From: Gambelia wislizenii
Lineage: Eukaryota; Chordata; Lepidosauria; Squamata; Crotaphytidae
DNA length: 64,000 bases
Assembly: GCA_030847615.1 (NCBI GenBank)
Contig: JAUMIR010000003.1
Coordinates: forward strand, 283,458,265 to 283,522,264
Direction of reading: 5' to 3'
This document shows positions 1 through 11,843 of this stretch, in pieces. Numbering within the stretch: position 1 is the stretch's first letter; the number at the start of each line of letters is the position of its first letter. The notes under the pieces were generated by a model. That model made no database searches, had not been told where the DNA came from, and saw only the letters and a program-made list of their open reading frames with translations. Both the position numbers and the translations under genes were made by a program.

Positions 1-79
1 TCTGTAACGTTCCATGTTTGATCTTCACATGTGCAAGATCCGAAGTGTATGAGGGCACAGAGGCCACGAAGAAGAAATT

Positions 80-265
80 ATTTATTTATGTATTTATTTA
101 TTGGTATTTATACCCCGCTCTTCAGCCAAAAGCTCTCAGAGTGGCTTATAAATTGTTAAGCAATAGCACCTACGCATCTACACCACTTTTATAGCATGCT
201 AGGCACTCTACAAGTGGTTTCCAATGTGTGTTAGCTAATTACCACCACAAGCCAGCTACTCATAC
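80..265 (-). repeat. MIR-like SINE 3' part with L2-type tail
   Basis: A (TTTA)n tract followed by ATACCCCGCTCTTCAGCC, then GTGTGTTAGCTAATT and CACAAGCC. The same string order recurs at 45630-45870, so both are copies of one family. The tail resembles L2-type 3' ends read on the minus strand. Confidence 0.55.
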
Positions 266-1099
266 TGAAATTGTGTTATTTTCAGGTAATTCCACTTGAA
301 GACAAGCTTCATCTGATATATTAAGTCCAACAACTATGGTATTATGTTCCATAATCAAGAGAAAAAGAAACTTGTCAACCAAAATAACCCTAGCCATTTC
401 CAGCAGATACGCTCCTAGTTTTAAAATTTCATTTAAATAAAAATGTACAACCCCCCAAAGACTTTGAAAGTTGCTTACAAATATTCATCATAATGAAGAC
501 CACAGTGCTCACAAAATGCCAGGCAATACACTATGTAGGAAAAAGACTGCCTAAAGAGCCATGGCACTCAGTAAAAGTTCAATGCAAAGTCCAGCTTTAG
601 AAAACAAACTGCCTTAACTATGAAGATGGAATATTTAAAACATGACCTTCATGTATGCAAAGGGATCTTGTAGCATCTTTGAGACTAAGAGAAAGAAGTT
701 AGTAACATAAGCTTTTGTAGACTTAAGTCTGCTTCATCAGACTTGAAGTGCACATGACCTTCTTGGACACTTCTAAAGGAGGTATGGGAATCAAATCCCG
801 TCAGCCCTTGCTAGCACAGTTAATAGTGAGGAAATGCTAGGAGCTGTGGTCCAACAATGTCTGAAAGGCCACGTTATTCCCACTCATCCTGAAGCATCCA
901 GGAGAAATCAGTCCTTAATATACCTGGATTTCATTATGTTCAGGGCTTTAAAGGTCAATGCCAGAAATATGAGCACTTTCAATTCTGCCCCAAAACTCAA
1001 CTGGAGACAGCATCGTACTGTGTAGCTGTTGAAGCACCCAACATGAATCCATGTTGATTTAAATCAATATGACGCAAAATGTCACCGGGTTTTTTTAGA

Positions 1100-1225
1100 T
1101 TAGGGGTGAGGAAAGTGTGAGCCTCCAGATGTTGCTGGATTGCAGTCAGCCTTGGCACAGTTAATGGTGAGAGCTGATGGGAACTGCTGTCTAGCAACAT
1201 CTAGAGCAGCACATATTCCCTATCA
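1100..1225. repeat. Small palindromic repeat (hAT-like MITE), copy
   Basis: The ends are mutually inverted: CTCCAGATGTTGCTGGATTG on one side and TAGCAACATCTAGAGCAG on the other. Partial or diverged copies sit at about 825-890 and 6343-6480. The family is common in squamates as far as I recall; its superfamily is not resolved here. Confidence 0.5.
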
Positions 1226-1439
1226 CTGTGTTAGATCCAAGGAAAGAACTGGGTAATTTTCTATGCCCTCTATGACAAAATGTTGCACTGAAGTTTGGCT
1301 ATCTTCCTGCCACAATGTGATAAAAAACTAATTTCCCTAATACAGTTTTTGAAAAAAGCATGATGAATATTCATTCCCTAATATACCTTTTCATTTGTTT
1401 TTAGACAAGTAGGTATTCCTTCTGAAATTGTCCATTTAC

Positions 1440-1702
1440 CTCACGCCTTTCTATTTCTTTCCTCCTTTCCTCTTCCCTCTGACGTTCCAATTCTCTCTGT
1501 TTTTCTAATTGTTTTTCTAACTCTAGCTGCCTTTTCCGTTCCTGCTCCTGTCGTTCACGCTCTTTTCTTTCCTGCTCTGCTCTTTCTAACTGTGCAAGAC
1601 GCTCTTGCTCTTTTCTTTGCTGCTCCAAAAGGGCTTGCCTCCGCTTTTCAAGCTCTAGGTTGCCACGTTCAAAGTTCTCGCGTTTCTTATCTTCAAATGT
1701 TA
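1440..1702 (-). CDS. ITSN1: ITSN1 exon 12: start of the central coiled-coil
   Basis: The 263-nt exon encodes residues 347-434, starting [20 protein letters not shown] and ending KEIERRE at a phase-0 boundary. The segment is almost entirely Glu, Arg, Gln, Lys and Leu with heptad spacing, typical of the intersectin coiled-coil that mediates homo- and hetero-oligomerisation. The acceptor is TTCTTTTTGAAG and the donor GTAAATGG. Open-frame calling extends the frame into flanking intron on both sides; the exon ends are set by the splice sites and the family sequence. Confidence 0.97.
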
Positions 1703-1897
1703 CTTCAAAAAGAAGAATGTCACAATTAGAATTCAGTTTATATTGCACGCATGTATATTTTTATGCATAAAATCAAAATTATTCCAACTAGAATGTACTT
1801 TAAAATCTTAAGACTCTAAACAAAATATCTGGTTTTAAATCATTTCAATACTATTCTAGGTTGTTATATCAGACAAACAATAAGCCACAATGGTTTA

Positions 1898-2265
1898 GAA
1901 CAGCGGCTCTTAACCTTTCTTTACCAGGGACCCCCTTTAATATCTTTGTTGCTGCGGATCCCTAACTCAAGATTTAAAACAACAACAACAATAGCAGCAG
2001 CAGTATAACAAATACACCAGCCATTAAATCTTCCCTCAGGGAAGGGAAGTCTTCTCCTGCCTCTTCTTGCACGTTTACGGCTGGAGAGGATTGCATGGCA
2101 ATGCGCAGGCCAAGCCAGCCAGCCAGCATTTGCCTTGGCTCCTGCCATGTTCCACCCACTGCAGTGAGGTGATGGGCTGAGCAGCCTTCAAGCCTTTGTG
2201 GACCCCCTGTGATGACACTGTGGCTCCCAGGGGGTCCCTGAACCATAGGTTAAGAACCACTGGTT
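1898..2265. mobile_element. Non-autonomous hAT-like element, copy 1
   Basis: The left end CAGCGGCTCTTAACC and right end GGTTAAGAACCACTG are inverted repeats. The same element recurs at 19534-19814 with shared interior (GATCCCT/GGTCCCT, ACTCAAGATTTAAA). Eight-base flanks GTTTAGAA and GTTCTTAA agree at five positions, compatible with an old 8-bp target duplication. No coding capacity. Confidence 0.7.
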
Positions 2266-2429
2266 CTTAAATATCACTTAGGGACACTTCTTGCATTAAG
2301 TAAAATTCCCTGTATGTCTACTGTGCACCTTCATAGTGACCATAACACACTGAAGAGAAAGCAGTTGAGGCAATTCACCAAAATCAGATGTTATGCAGAC
2401 ACATACTATTCTTTAAGCTTTTCCCTCAT

Positions 2430-2830
2430 GCCAAGGGGGGGGGGGTGAAGTGTGGCCCACAGATCACATACTAGCTCTTTGAAATCCAGAATGCTCTCTA
2501 GGTAGCATGGGGGCAATTTTTCCATGTTTAGACGCCTGGGGCCATTTTACGAACAGTAGAGGCCTTTTCTTAAAATAGGAAGTGACCAGAAAATGACATC
2601 TGGTCACTTCCTGTTGCTAAAAAAAAAAAGAAAGGACTGTACTAAAACCTCCCAAGGGAGACCAAATACATTACAAAAATTCCCCCATGCATCCGAGAAG
2701 GCAGTTTGAGGCATTTGGGGGTCAAAGGGTTTTTTAGCTTTTTTTTGTGCAGGGACGGCCCTCTGAGGTCTCCTGGAGGATCTAATGTGGCCCGCAGCCT
2801 CCAAGAGTTGCTTACACCCTGCCTCATATT
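2430..2830. repeat. Hairpin-centred repeat
   Basis: A perfect 13-bp inverted repeat (2577-2589 and 2600-2612; AGGAAGTGACCAG) with a 10-bp loop lies in the middle. The flanks share GTGTGGCCCACAG and ATGTGGCCCGCAG. It is probably a MITE, but its ends are not defined. Confidence 0.4.
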
Positions 2831-2910
2831 GAGAATTTCAAGTGATAATTTGTTTTTTAGACCACCTCAGAAAGAAAGTTACAGCCTTACTCATTTACAG
2901 TTTCACTCAC

Positions 2911-3026
2911 CTGGCAATTTCTTTTCCAGCTGCTGCTGCTCTTCTTCTAACACTGGTTCTTCTGGTAACCTTTGGTCTACAGAAACTGAACTTGTAACAG
3001 AAATGCCACTGCCAGAGCGAACTCTT
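2911..3026 (-). CDS. ITSN1: ITSN1 exon 11: hinge before the coiled-coil
   Basis: The 116-nt exon encodes residues 308-347: [30 protein letters not shown] and QQLEKKLP. This basic then acidic hinge links EH domain 2 to the coiled-coil. The acceptor is CTTATTGACAG and the donor GTGAGTGAAAC. The phase (1 base in, 1 base out) joins correctly with exons 10 and 12. Confidence 0.95.
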
Positions 3027-3759
3027 CTGTCAATAAGGAGAGGCCGTAATAGGTTAAAATGGGTGTGTACATGTAGCACTACTGTTATCAGTTCAAATAT
3101 TACTATGTAGTTACCTAGTTTGTTGTACAGAAATCCTGCCTTGGATCAAATATAAGCCAGTTCACACACAACTTCATATCACATGATTCCTTTTTACTTA
3201 ATTCACATTCAAGTGTGCAAACTTAGTGATCCAACTGAAAATGCAATGAGTTTTGAAGTAACACTGCAAATCACGCTACATTTACATGTTACCATTTGGT
3301 TCCTAACAAGGACAGGTAAATACGTGAACTAATCGTATTATGATAAGAGTTTAATTGAACATCAATACTAGACTACAAAAGACATTTCTATTATTCTAGC
3401 ATTAAGTGATATTTATATTGTCCATGTGCTATAGCAGACCACAAAAAAGGGCTAGTTCATACAACCACTATACCTGGCTACCTATTTGTTTTTTGAGCCT
3501 CTTTCCTTTTGATACTAACTTGCCATCTGATGTTGGTATAATCCTCCACAGCACTACTGTGGAGAATTGTAACATTCTTGACAAATCACAAATTGTATTC
3601 AGATAAGTTTGCTATGATTGTTTCAATCATGGCTATGAACAAGCAGTCCTTTATACAAACAGTCAAAAGTTACTTTCAATCAATAAAAACAAAAATATAG
3701 TCCTCTATCTAAACCAGTAACAAAGTTCAGGATCAAAACCAAAATTGTACTAAATTTAC
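3027..3759. other. ITSN1 intron 10, no recognised element
   Basis: AT-rich intron sequence. I see no repeat, gene or structured RNA in it. Confidence 0.7.
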
Positions 3760-3897
3760 CTAAATGAAGGTGGAATATATTCTGGAGACAACACAGGTGG
3801 CAATGGCTGTCCTGACATAGCCATATCAATTAGATGCATAGCCAAAATAAACTCTTCTGCTGTCAGTTTTCCATCTTGGTCAATATCTGAAAGATTC
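3760..3897 (-). CDS. ITSN1: ITSN1 exon 10: EH2 EF-hand
   Basis: The 138-nt exon encodes residues 262 (last base) to 308 (two bases). [20 protein letters not shown] contains a canonical EF-hand loop (D266, D268, D270, G271, E277) with intact ligands, followed by AMSGQPLPP and EYIPPSF. The acceptor ends CCCCGCAATAG, so the last bases of its pyrimidine tract are interrupted by G. The donor is GTAAAT. A GC-rich Tigger-like element begins 62 bp upstream of this acceptor in gene orientation, so the branch-point region abuts transposon DNA. Confidence 0.96.
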
Positions 3898-3959
3898 CTA
3901 TTGCGGGGGAAAGAAGACTCAAATATTTTTTTGTTTCCTGTTTCCACACCACCCCATTA

Positions 3960-4705
3960 CAGTTGTCCCTTGACATTCGCGGGGGTTACGTTCCACGGAC
4001 CCCCGCGAATGTAAAAAAACCGCGAATATGGATTGGCCTCCGCGGCCTCCCCCCACCCTCCCCAGGCCTTCACGGAGCCTTCGAAGGCTCCGTGAAGGCC
4101 TCCCCCCACCCTTCCCCCTCCCTCCCCGGGGCCTTCACGGAGCCTTTCAAGGCTCCGTGAAGGCCTCCGCGGCCTCCCCCCACCCTCCCCAGCCCTTCAC
4201 GGAGCCTTGGAAGGCTCCGTGAAGGCCTCCCCCCACCCTCCCCCCTCCCTCCCCGGGGCCTTCACGGAGCCTTTCAAGGCTCCGTGAAGGCCTCCGCGGC
4301 CTCCCCCCACCCTCCCCAGCCCTTCACGGAGCCTTCCAAGGCTCCGTGAAGGCCTCCCCCCACCCTCCCCCCTCCCTCCCCGGGGCCTTCACGGAGCCTT
4401 TCAAGGCTCCGTGAAGGCCTCCGCGGCCTCCCCCACCCTCCCCAGCCCTTCACGGAGCCTTCCAAGGCTCCGTGAAGGCCTCCCCCCACCCTCCCCCCAC
4501 CCTCCCCAGGCCTTCACGGGGCCTCTGGGGGGTCTCCAAAAGCCCCGTGAACGCCTAGCCGGCCCTCCCGGCTCCTTCCCACAGCTTTCAAGGGGCCTCC
4601 GGAGGCCCCTTTTCGCGGTTTTGGGGGGGCCCGGGGGGGGCCCTCCCAAAACCGCGAATAATTAAAACCGCGAATGCTGAGTTCGCGAATGTGGAGGGGC
4701 AACTG
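3960..4705. mobile_element. Tigger-like (TcMar) non-autonomous element with seven internal hairpins
   Basis: Flanked by TA on both sides. The left terminus CAGTTGTCCCTTGACATTCG and right terminus CGAATGTGGAGGGGCAACTG are imperfect inverted repeats and resemble mammalian Tigger-type ends. The interior is a tandem array with period near 126 bp, two copies of the palindrome TTCACGGAGCCTT...AAGGCTCCGTGAA per period, seven in all between about 4067 and 4480. It is very C-rich on the plus strand against an AT-rich background. Open frames inside are chance products of the repeat. Confidence 0.8.
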
Positions 4706-4707
4706 TA

Positions 4708-5527
4708 CTTTCAAAGCCAGAAGAAGGAGGTAGGAGACAATGGCCATGCCTGTTCTTTGATCAACTGGACTGACACTGCACTTTAGAATTTCTTTAACTA
4801 TTTTCAGAGGAACTGGGAGAATGTGAGAGTGTAGAGAGAGGAAGGTAGATGTAGATATAATCAAACCCACTTCTAAGGAGCTGACCACTTTATCCCACCC
4901 ATTTCAGGAAAATTATTTTCTTAGAAGCAATAGGGTTTTTGTGCAAGTTTTGGTAACTGAATTTTATTATATATTATCTTTCCATTTCAATATCCTCCTA
5001 TGAGATATTGTACACATTTGTATTACAGTATAATTCTTTTTTTAAAAAAGGAACTTGGTGGGAAATCATCCACGTATATGAATAAGATTTAATATTTCCT
5101 AGTAATCTTAGCTTTTTCAAGGAATCATGCTTTTCTCACTTCTTACCCAAACATTCTTGCTAACTAAAGCCTACCAATTTTATTCTGTAATGCTTAAATA
5201 GAATCCATTGAGAACCAGCTTTATACACATCTCACAAGGTAATCAAATATATTTCCAGCAACAGGGAACCCTTTGTAAGATAATTAAAAATACTTCTCTG
5301 CAATTAAGAGAATGGTATTTCTAACACATGGAAATATTCTAACACATAGCATTCTTTTACAACACCTAGCATTGCAAATTATACTCTGAATTCTGTACCT
5401 GTCTTTAGCTTTAACAGTAGAAAGAAAAATACTAAAAAAAATTAATAATGAAGCAAAGCTAATCAAAAGAATGGAGAGAACGCAACCAGCTCTTATGCAT
5501 GAATACAGCATTATGAGAAATACTCAC
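4708..5527. other. ITSN1 intron 9, remainder
   Basis: No recognised element or gene between the Tigger-like element and exon 9. Confidence 0.6.
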
Positions 5528-5591
5528 CATATCGTAGCCAACTGAGCTTGTGGTAAACTTGATTGCATAAGGATAGTTCTTGCTTGTGGAC
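5528..5591 (-). CDS. ITSN1: ITSN1 exon 9: EH domain 2, middle
   Basis: The 64-nt exon encodes [20 protein letters not shown] and two bases of the conserved Trp262 codon. The acceptor is CAAATTCATTAG and the donor GTGAGT. One conservative change (Thr before Ile-Trp) differs from my recall of the human protein. It is too small to appear as a meaningful open frame and was found by following the splice phase from exon 10. Confidence 0.95.
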
Positions 5592-7158
5592 CTAATGAAT
5601 TTGAAACATTAGAACATACAACAACATCTGTATTCATTTTTCAATATATGAATTTCAAAAAGTTGCTTGTGTGACAGACAATCTTACCTAACCTATTTTC
5701 AGCCAAAGTATTGGGCCTATGAACTGTCTGGAGAGACTCCTTTACATTCCAACACAAATAGACCAACCCCCAGAAAAGTCTCATACTTTTCTGAAGGCTG
5801 TCAGCTTTTACAACAAAGAAAGAAGGTGCTAATAAGCAAATTAATACAGATTTATATAGTATTTTGTGCTATGAATATGATACTTTTTCCTCTATATTTT
5901 TTATATTTGTACATTAACGTCTATATATGACAAAAGATGTTTCCTCTCTTGCACTGATATAATATAGTTATAATCCACAGAGCTTCTACAGAATGCTCCA
6001 ATATTTGCTGGCAACAAGTATATGAAGCATGTTTATATCACAGTCAATAAGCACACAAACCCAGTAACTTCCTCAGGTTTAGTTAAATCCATGCATAATA
6101 ATATAAAAAGATAGACTGATTTCAAAAGCAGTTCACAAAATAAAAACTGCTAAAAAATATCCATCAAACAATGCAGTCTAAATAAACTGGAATAATAGGT
6201 GGGTTTTTCTTAATGCACTCCAAGCCCCACACAGAAGCCAGGTTCTAAGTTAGCTTCCTTTTAGGATAAACTGCACAGCAGGTCTGAAGAGACCATCTGA
6301 ATAGCTGCTGAAATAGGAACACAGAGGAGCAATTACTTAGATCAGGGCTGGACAAAGTGTGGTCCTTCACATGCTGTTGTACTGCCAACTTCAGTATTCC
6401 TCACTACTGGCTATGGTAGCCTGGGGCTCACAGGAGTTGCATACCAACAACAGCTGAAAATATCACTGTTTTCATCCCTACCATAGGTAATGGGGATGTA
6501 GGCTGCCAAGGGCTTTTTAAAAAGTAGGAACCAGCACTTTTGAATCTGGTCCAGAAATGAACTGGCAGGCCATGCTCATTCTTCAAAATAGGCAAAATGC
6601 GGAGACTGGACCACACCTGTTAACAGACAGAGTGTTCCATTCTGGACTAGCTCAAACTTCCAAACTTTCATCAAAGACAGCACTCTGATACGGGCTGATT
6701 ATGAAATTGAAATAAACTCTCAATTGAGATCTGGCAAGAGATTCTCTGCCAAGGTGGTCAAGGGTACAAAAGCTTGCCCTACTTTACAAAAGTAATTTGA
6801 GAACAATGCAAGCCATCCAGCAGGAACCCAGGTCATCATCTTTTAACAAAAAAGAGGTATGTGGAATTTTGCACAGTCTTATCTGGCAAGATGTTTCTAA
6901 CATTTTTTTGTACAAAAAGAGTATAAAGAACTGCAGAAGTCCAACATATTTAACAACAAACATTACTGAAAAAGGAAATGAGTTGTTGACTGTCTTTACA
7001 CAAAGAGCAGAGAAATTATCGATCTTTCTATACAGGCATGACTGGTTATTGTTCAGGCAGGCTTGTTGCATCAATATCCTAGCCTTTTAGAACTAGCTAA
7101 ATTTTCTCTATGCTAAGCTAATCTCTACATTTTGACAGCTGTTTGTGGTTAACTGCTG
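5592..7158. other. ITSN1 intron 8, proximal unannotated part
   Basis: Mostly unrecognised AT-rich sequence. A diverged copy of the small palindromic repeat lies at about 6343-6480 (GGGCTGGACAAAGTGTGG at its left end). Confidence 0.5.
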
Positions 7159-7782
7159 TCAAGCTGACTTCAACTTATGGCGACCCTAGGAATGAGAGAC
7201 CTCCAAGTCACCCTACCATCAACAGCCCTGCTTAGATCCTGCAGACCCAGGGATGAGGCTTCCTTGACTGAATCCATCTATCTGAAATGTGTTCTTCCTT
7301 TTTCCCTACTGCCTTGTACTTTACGAAGCATTACTGTCTTTTCTAGTGAGTCATGTCTTCTCATGGTGTAGCCAAAGTACAATAGTCTCAGTTTAGACAA
7401 CTGACTTCTAGAGACAGTTCAGGCTAGGACCCATTTATTGGTCTTTTTAGCAGTCCACTGCATCCGTACTCTTCCCCAGCACCACATTTCAAATGAATTC
7501 ATTTTCTTCCTGTCTGCTTTCTTCACTGTTCAGCTTTCACAACTATATTTACAGTAGTAACATGACGGCATAGACAATCCAACTTTAGTATTCAATGATA
7601 TAGCTTGATACTTCAGGATTCTGTCCAGTTCCTTCATAGCAGCTCTTCCAAGTCCTAGTCTCCTGATTTCCTGAGTGCAGTTTCTGTTCTGATTAATGAC
7701 TGAGCCACGGCACAGAAAACTTGAACTATTTCAATGACTTTGTCATCAACTTTAAAGTTATACAAATCATCTGTGGTCATTA

Positions 7783-8006
7783 GAGCCGGCCCTCCGTATC
7801 CACAGATTCTGTAGCCACGGATTCAACCATCCATTGCTTGAAAATATTCCAGAAAAACAATCCAAACGCAAACCTTGACTTTGCCATTTTATATAAGGGA
7901 CACCATTTTACTATGCCATTGTATATAATGGGGCTTGAGCATCCATGGATTCTGGTATCCATGGAGGTCCTGGAACCAAACTGCAACAAATAACAAGAAC
8001 CTACTG
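7783..8006. mobile_element. Tigger-like non-autonomous element inside BovB
   Basis: Flanked by TA. Left end region GGCCCTCCGTATCCACAG and interior GGATTCAACCATCC, CTTGAGCATCCATGGATT and GGTCCTGGAACCAA follow the layout of mammalian Tigger-derived MITEs. The BovB sequence is continuous across it (GTGGTCATTA / TTTTTG). Confidence 0.7.
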
Positions 8007-8147
8007 TATTTTTGTTTCCTTAATATTCAACTGTAAACCTGCCTTTGCAATTTCTTGACTTTCCTTCTGCTCGTAGTATGGTGTGATCTAGACATCTTAA
8101 ATTGTTGATGCTCCTTCCTCCAATTTTTGTGCCTCCTCCATCAGAGT

Positions 8148-8353
8148 CTAATCCTGTCTTATGTTTAGCATACAAGTTAAATAGGATGATGAAATGCAGC
8201 CTTGCCTGACCCCCTTGCCAATTGGAAACAATTTCATTTCTCCATATTCTCTCCTGACTGTGGCATCTTCTCCTGAGTCACACATCTGGACAATCAAATG
8301 TTGTGGCACACACATTTGTTTAAGAGTGACCCATAGTTTTTCATGATCTACAC
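8148..8353 (-). pseudogene. BovB reverse transcriptase fragment
   Basis: The frame encodes DHEKLWVTLKQMCVP followed by GKGVRQGC, the RT region B motif shared by BovB/RTE elements. Its upstream part in the open frame (to 8426) is inserted hAT-like DNA and not RT. RT coding resumes at 8927-9290 after that insertion. Non-functional. Confidence 0.7.
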
Positions 8354-8926
8354 CAGTCTCTCTAAACCTTTTTGGCCTGGAGGAAGCCCTGAAGTAAAAT
8401 GTTGGTCTCAGGGAACCCCCAAACAAAAATTATTACATCTACAGCTAAATAAAACTGGCACTATACTATTCCATACTATGCTGTATACTGTAACATATAA
8501 TCCTACATAGTTATGCAATAAGAAATTTCACAGCACATAATGTTACACTGTAAGGTTATTGATGAACTAATAAACATACTACATCCAAACCCCTCTATCC
8601 ACGGAACCAATATTCGTAGTTTCAGCTATCCATGGGACACAAAATAGGGGACACATATCATAGAGTGGCACTGGAAAATGCCTAGAGAAGAGTCTTCTCT
8701 AGGCATCTTCTAGGTCATCCAAGGCAACTCTATGGTATGTTTTTGCCAAAAAGTCCTTTATTTTAATAGGCTCCACTGTTATCCTCTGTTTCCGGTATCT
8801 GCTGCAAATCTGGGAACTAAACCCGCCAAGGATATGAAAGTTTCACCGTATACCAAAAAAAAGCACCCTTTTTTCAATAACAAACTCTTGTGGAACCCCT
8901 AGCAACTTCTCAGGGAACCCTGGTTA
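8354..8926. mobile_element. hAT-like non-autonomous element inside BovB
   Basis: Bounded by an 8-bp target duplication, ATCTACAC (8346-8353) and ATCCACAC (8927-8934), seven of eight identical. The left end CAGTCTCTCTAAACC and right end CAGGGAACCCTGGTTA belong to a family with degraded inverted termini. A Tigger-like element (about 8585-8830) has inserted into it. Confidence 0.7.
8585..8830. mobile_element. Tigger-like MITE nested in the hAT-like element
   Basis: It shares CTATCCATGG, CTAGGCATCTTCTAGGTC and CAACTCTATGGTAT with copies at 21380-21635 and 62920-63087. Exact ends are uncertain because the termini are degraded. Confidence 0.55.
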
Positions 8927-9844
8927 ATCCACACAATCAAAGGCTTTAGTATAATATATAAAACACAGGCTGATTTTCTTTTGGAATTCTTTCGTGCGCT
9001 CCATTATCCAATGTATGTCTGCAATATGATCCCTCATGCCTCTTCCTTTCCTGAACCTAATTTGGACATCTGACATTTCTCAATCAATATATGGTAAAAG
9101 CCTTTGTTGTAGAATTTTAAGCATCGCTTTGCTTGCATGGGAAATTAATGCAACAGACCTTTGTTACTACAATCCCCATTGTCCCCTTTCTTGGCGATTG
9201 GAATGTGTATTACTGAGTGTTTCTAATCTGTGGCCCATTATTTTGTTTTCCATATTTGTTGACAGTTTTTAGTTAGAACTAGAGTAGACTCTGATGATAT
9301 TTAACTTTACAAATACAGAACAAAAAAATATGTTGAGTAAAAAGAAATATATTAAAATAAAGAAGCAAATGAAATATTTAGGAATAAATATTGTAACAGA
9401 ATTAGAGAAGTTAGAAGATTTTTTTTACCATATTAAGGAAAGATATGGAGAAAAAATAGAGAATTATGGGGAAATTAAATTGTCATGGTTTGGGAGAACA
9501 GCACTTAAAAAATAAAAAATTTACCAAAAAATATTTTATTTAGAATGTTACCTATTAAGGGAAAAGCCTAGGATAAAATGGTCTACGTCAGTGGTTCCCA
9601 AACTTATTTGGCCTACCGCCCCCTTTCCAGAAAAAATATTACTCAGCGCCCCCTGGAAATTAATTTTTTTTAAATTTTAATAGCAATTAAACAGAAGGCT
9701 ATATGTATTAATGTTTCTACCTTTTTCGTAAAATATAGTAAAGAAAGGTGTAAATTAGAAACATTGAAGTTTGAAATTATGAAACTATTTATTGAACTCA
9801 GAATAGAAAGGTAATACAAAAAAGTTAAAACATTCGAAATCATC

Positions 9845-11614
9845 TTAATGAGAAGGATGAACCTGGTATGCTGCTACCAATTTAGTAATCCTTGGCTCTA
9901 TTTTCGACAGCAGTAATCTTAAATCACCGCGATTGGCTATTTGCAATCGGTTTCTTTTTTTGTTGTTGTTAATAAATTGGCTACCGCACTGAATCCATGT
10001 TCCACTAAATATGATGAAGGAAATGCAATTAAGAACTTTTGAATTACAGCCCATATTTCAGGATAAGCCGTAGGGATCTCCTTTTGCAGCCAGAATTGTT
10101 CGTAACCACTTTTGAATTTAAATTTCAATTAATCATTTGTAGTTACTTCCATTAGTTCTTTTTGTAACTGTGGAGATTCTTCTGTGTTTGCATTTGGAAA
10201 AGGATCCAAAATCCAATCAGGTATGTTCATTTTCAAAATATCATCAAATTGTTGATTAAAATCTGAATGGAGAGCATCCAAGTGCTCACAATAAGAAAGT
10301 ATGTCTTCATCTTTTTTTCCTGCTCCTGAACAATTTGGGAATTGGATGAATTCCCCTCGTCCAAAATTTCGTTTGTACAGAAGTTTTGTCAAAAATGCAG
10401 AAACAACAGATTTTGTTTTTATTAAATTCAGTTCATCACCTTGAAGCTGAAGATTGCTTTCATTACATTTTTGAAACAAGTTGGTCAAGTAAGGATGTCA
10501 CTTTTGGATTGAATTAAATTGGATCATAAAGCATCATTTTTATCTTTCAAGAACTCGAGCACCAAGTTAAACATCTTATAAAACCTATCTAAACAGGCAC
10601 CCTTTGACAACCAACAAACGTCTGTATGAAGCAGCAAACGATTAAATACTTCATCGTTTTCAATACAAAGCTGTTTAAATAGTCTGTCATTCAATGACTT
10701 GCTTCTGATTGTGTTGATAGATTTAATTACATATTGTAATGAATTATGTAGGCGTGCACTTAAATTTTTGGCAACTAGATGTTGATGATGGATGATACAG
10801 TGTACTGTGAATGCATTCGGCACCTCATTTTTAAAATATGCAAGAAAACTCCTGTAGCGCCCTACCATTGCTAGAGCACCATCTGTGGCTACTGATAAGA
10901 TATTACTCAGACGTATTTATTTTTCTTTAAAAAACTCATCCAATGCATGAAATATTGCTTCTCCTTTAGTATTAGGTTGCAAATACTTAGCAAATAATAA
11001 TGCTTGGCAAATTTGTTCTTCCTTTGTGAACTGCACATATGCTAAAAGTAAAGCTTCATTTCCTAACAAAGTTGACTCAACAAGTTGAATAGAAACTAAA
11101 ATGTTTTTAAATAGCCACACAATGAATCTTCAACATCTTGAGCCATTTCATCAATTTTTCTTTGCACTGTATGATTGATCAATGAAATTGTCTTGATAAT
11201 ATCAGATGCTGCCTTGTGTAGCACAGTACGTACTACTTCACTTATAGCCAGTATAATTAGTTCTTCACCAATAGTATGAGGTTTTCCCGATTTGGCAATC
11301 ATTAACGAAATATTGTAAGATGCAAGCAAGCCATCGCCATCTTCTGTGGTTGCGGTTGGAAAGAGTTTTTCCAATGTCAGTTGTTTGATGAATTTTTCTT
11401 TTAGTGTTCGAAAATAAGATAAATCCTTATCTTTTTTATCACTATGAATTTTAGTCAAATGTTCTTGTAGTCTAGAAGGTTTCATACCTTCGTGTGATAA
11501 AACTTTCTGGCAAATCAGGCACATTGGTAATGTATTGTTTACAGGCGACTCAATAGAGCCATATTTCAAATATTCGATATTATATTGTCTACATTTTTTC
11601 TTTGGTTGAGCCAT
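9845..11614 (-). pseudogene. hAT transposase, broken
   Basis: Coding runs from an ATG at 11614 downwards. The first segment (11614-11096) starts MAQPKKKCRQYNIEYLKYG and has a BED-type zinc finger (CLIC...HLTKIH). The following segments, 11120-10917, 10868-10524 and 10488-10129, cover the RNase H-like catalytic body including the hAT insertion region. The last piece (10128-9845) contains the hAT C-terminal dimerisation motif, split between two frames (ending VEHGFSAVANLL). At least three frame changes or stops make it non-functional. It resembles domesticated ZBED-family proteins, but the breaks and intact transposon ends argue for an ordinary transposon copy and not a host gene. Confidence 0.8.
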
Positions 11615-11843
11615 TATTATCTGTAGAAAAAATATTTTTTTATGGAGATATTTTTAATTAATTTTTTAAAATTTTTTTGTAAAAAGCAAACTAAAATAAA
11701 TACTAATGAAATAAATAAACATGATATTATTAATTGTAAAGCTCATATTTTTATTACAAAATAAATAAATAATACTCACCAATTATATTCGCACTATTTG
11801 TTAGTTAACTTTAACTTGTCACAATATCACAACAATCTAACTT

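Larger units (their letters stand above)
1..1439 (-). other. ITSN1 intron 12 (partial)
   Basis: Non-coding. It holds a SINE-like piece (80-265) and two copies of a small palindromic repeat (about 825-890 and 1100-1220). I searched both strands for the next coiled-coil exon (expected to start AAKREL) and did not see it, so the gene continues below position 1. Confidence 0.8.

Noticed and set aside
3963..4888. Proline-rich open frames and regularly spaced repeats resembling a CRISPR array
   Set aside because: The repeats are palindromic units of a TA-flanked Tigger-like element in a vertebrate intron, with no unique spacers.
6784..7090. Overlapping ~96-codon frames on both strands
   Set aside because: No splice context, family similarity or codon signal; complementary frames in AT-rich intron.
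9845..11614. hAT transposase as a domesticated ZBED-type host gene
   Set aside because: Multiple frameshifts, and the copy sits between intact transposon ends with a target duplication.
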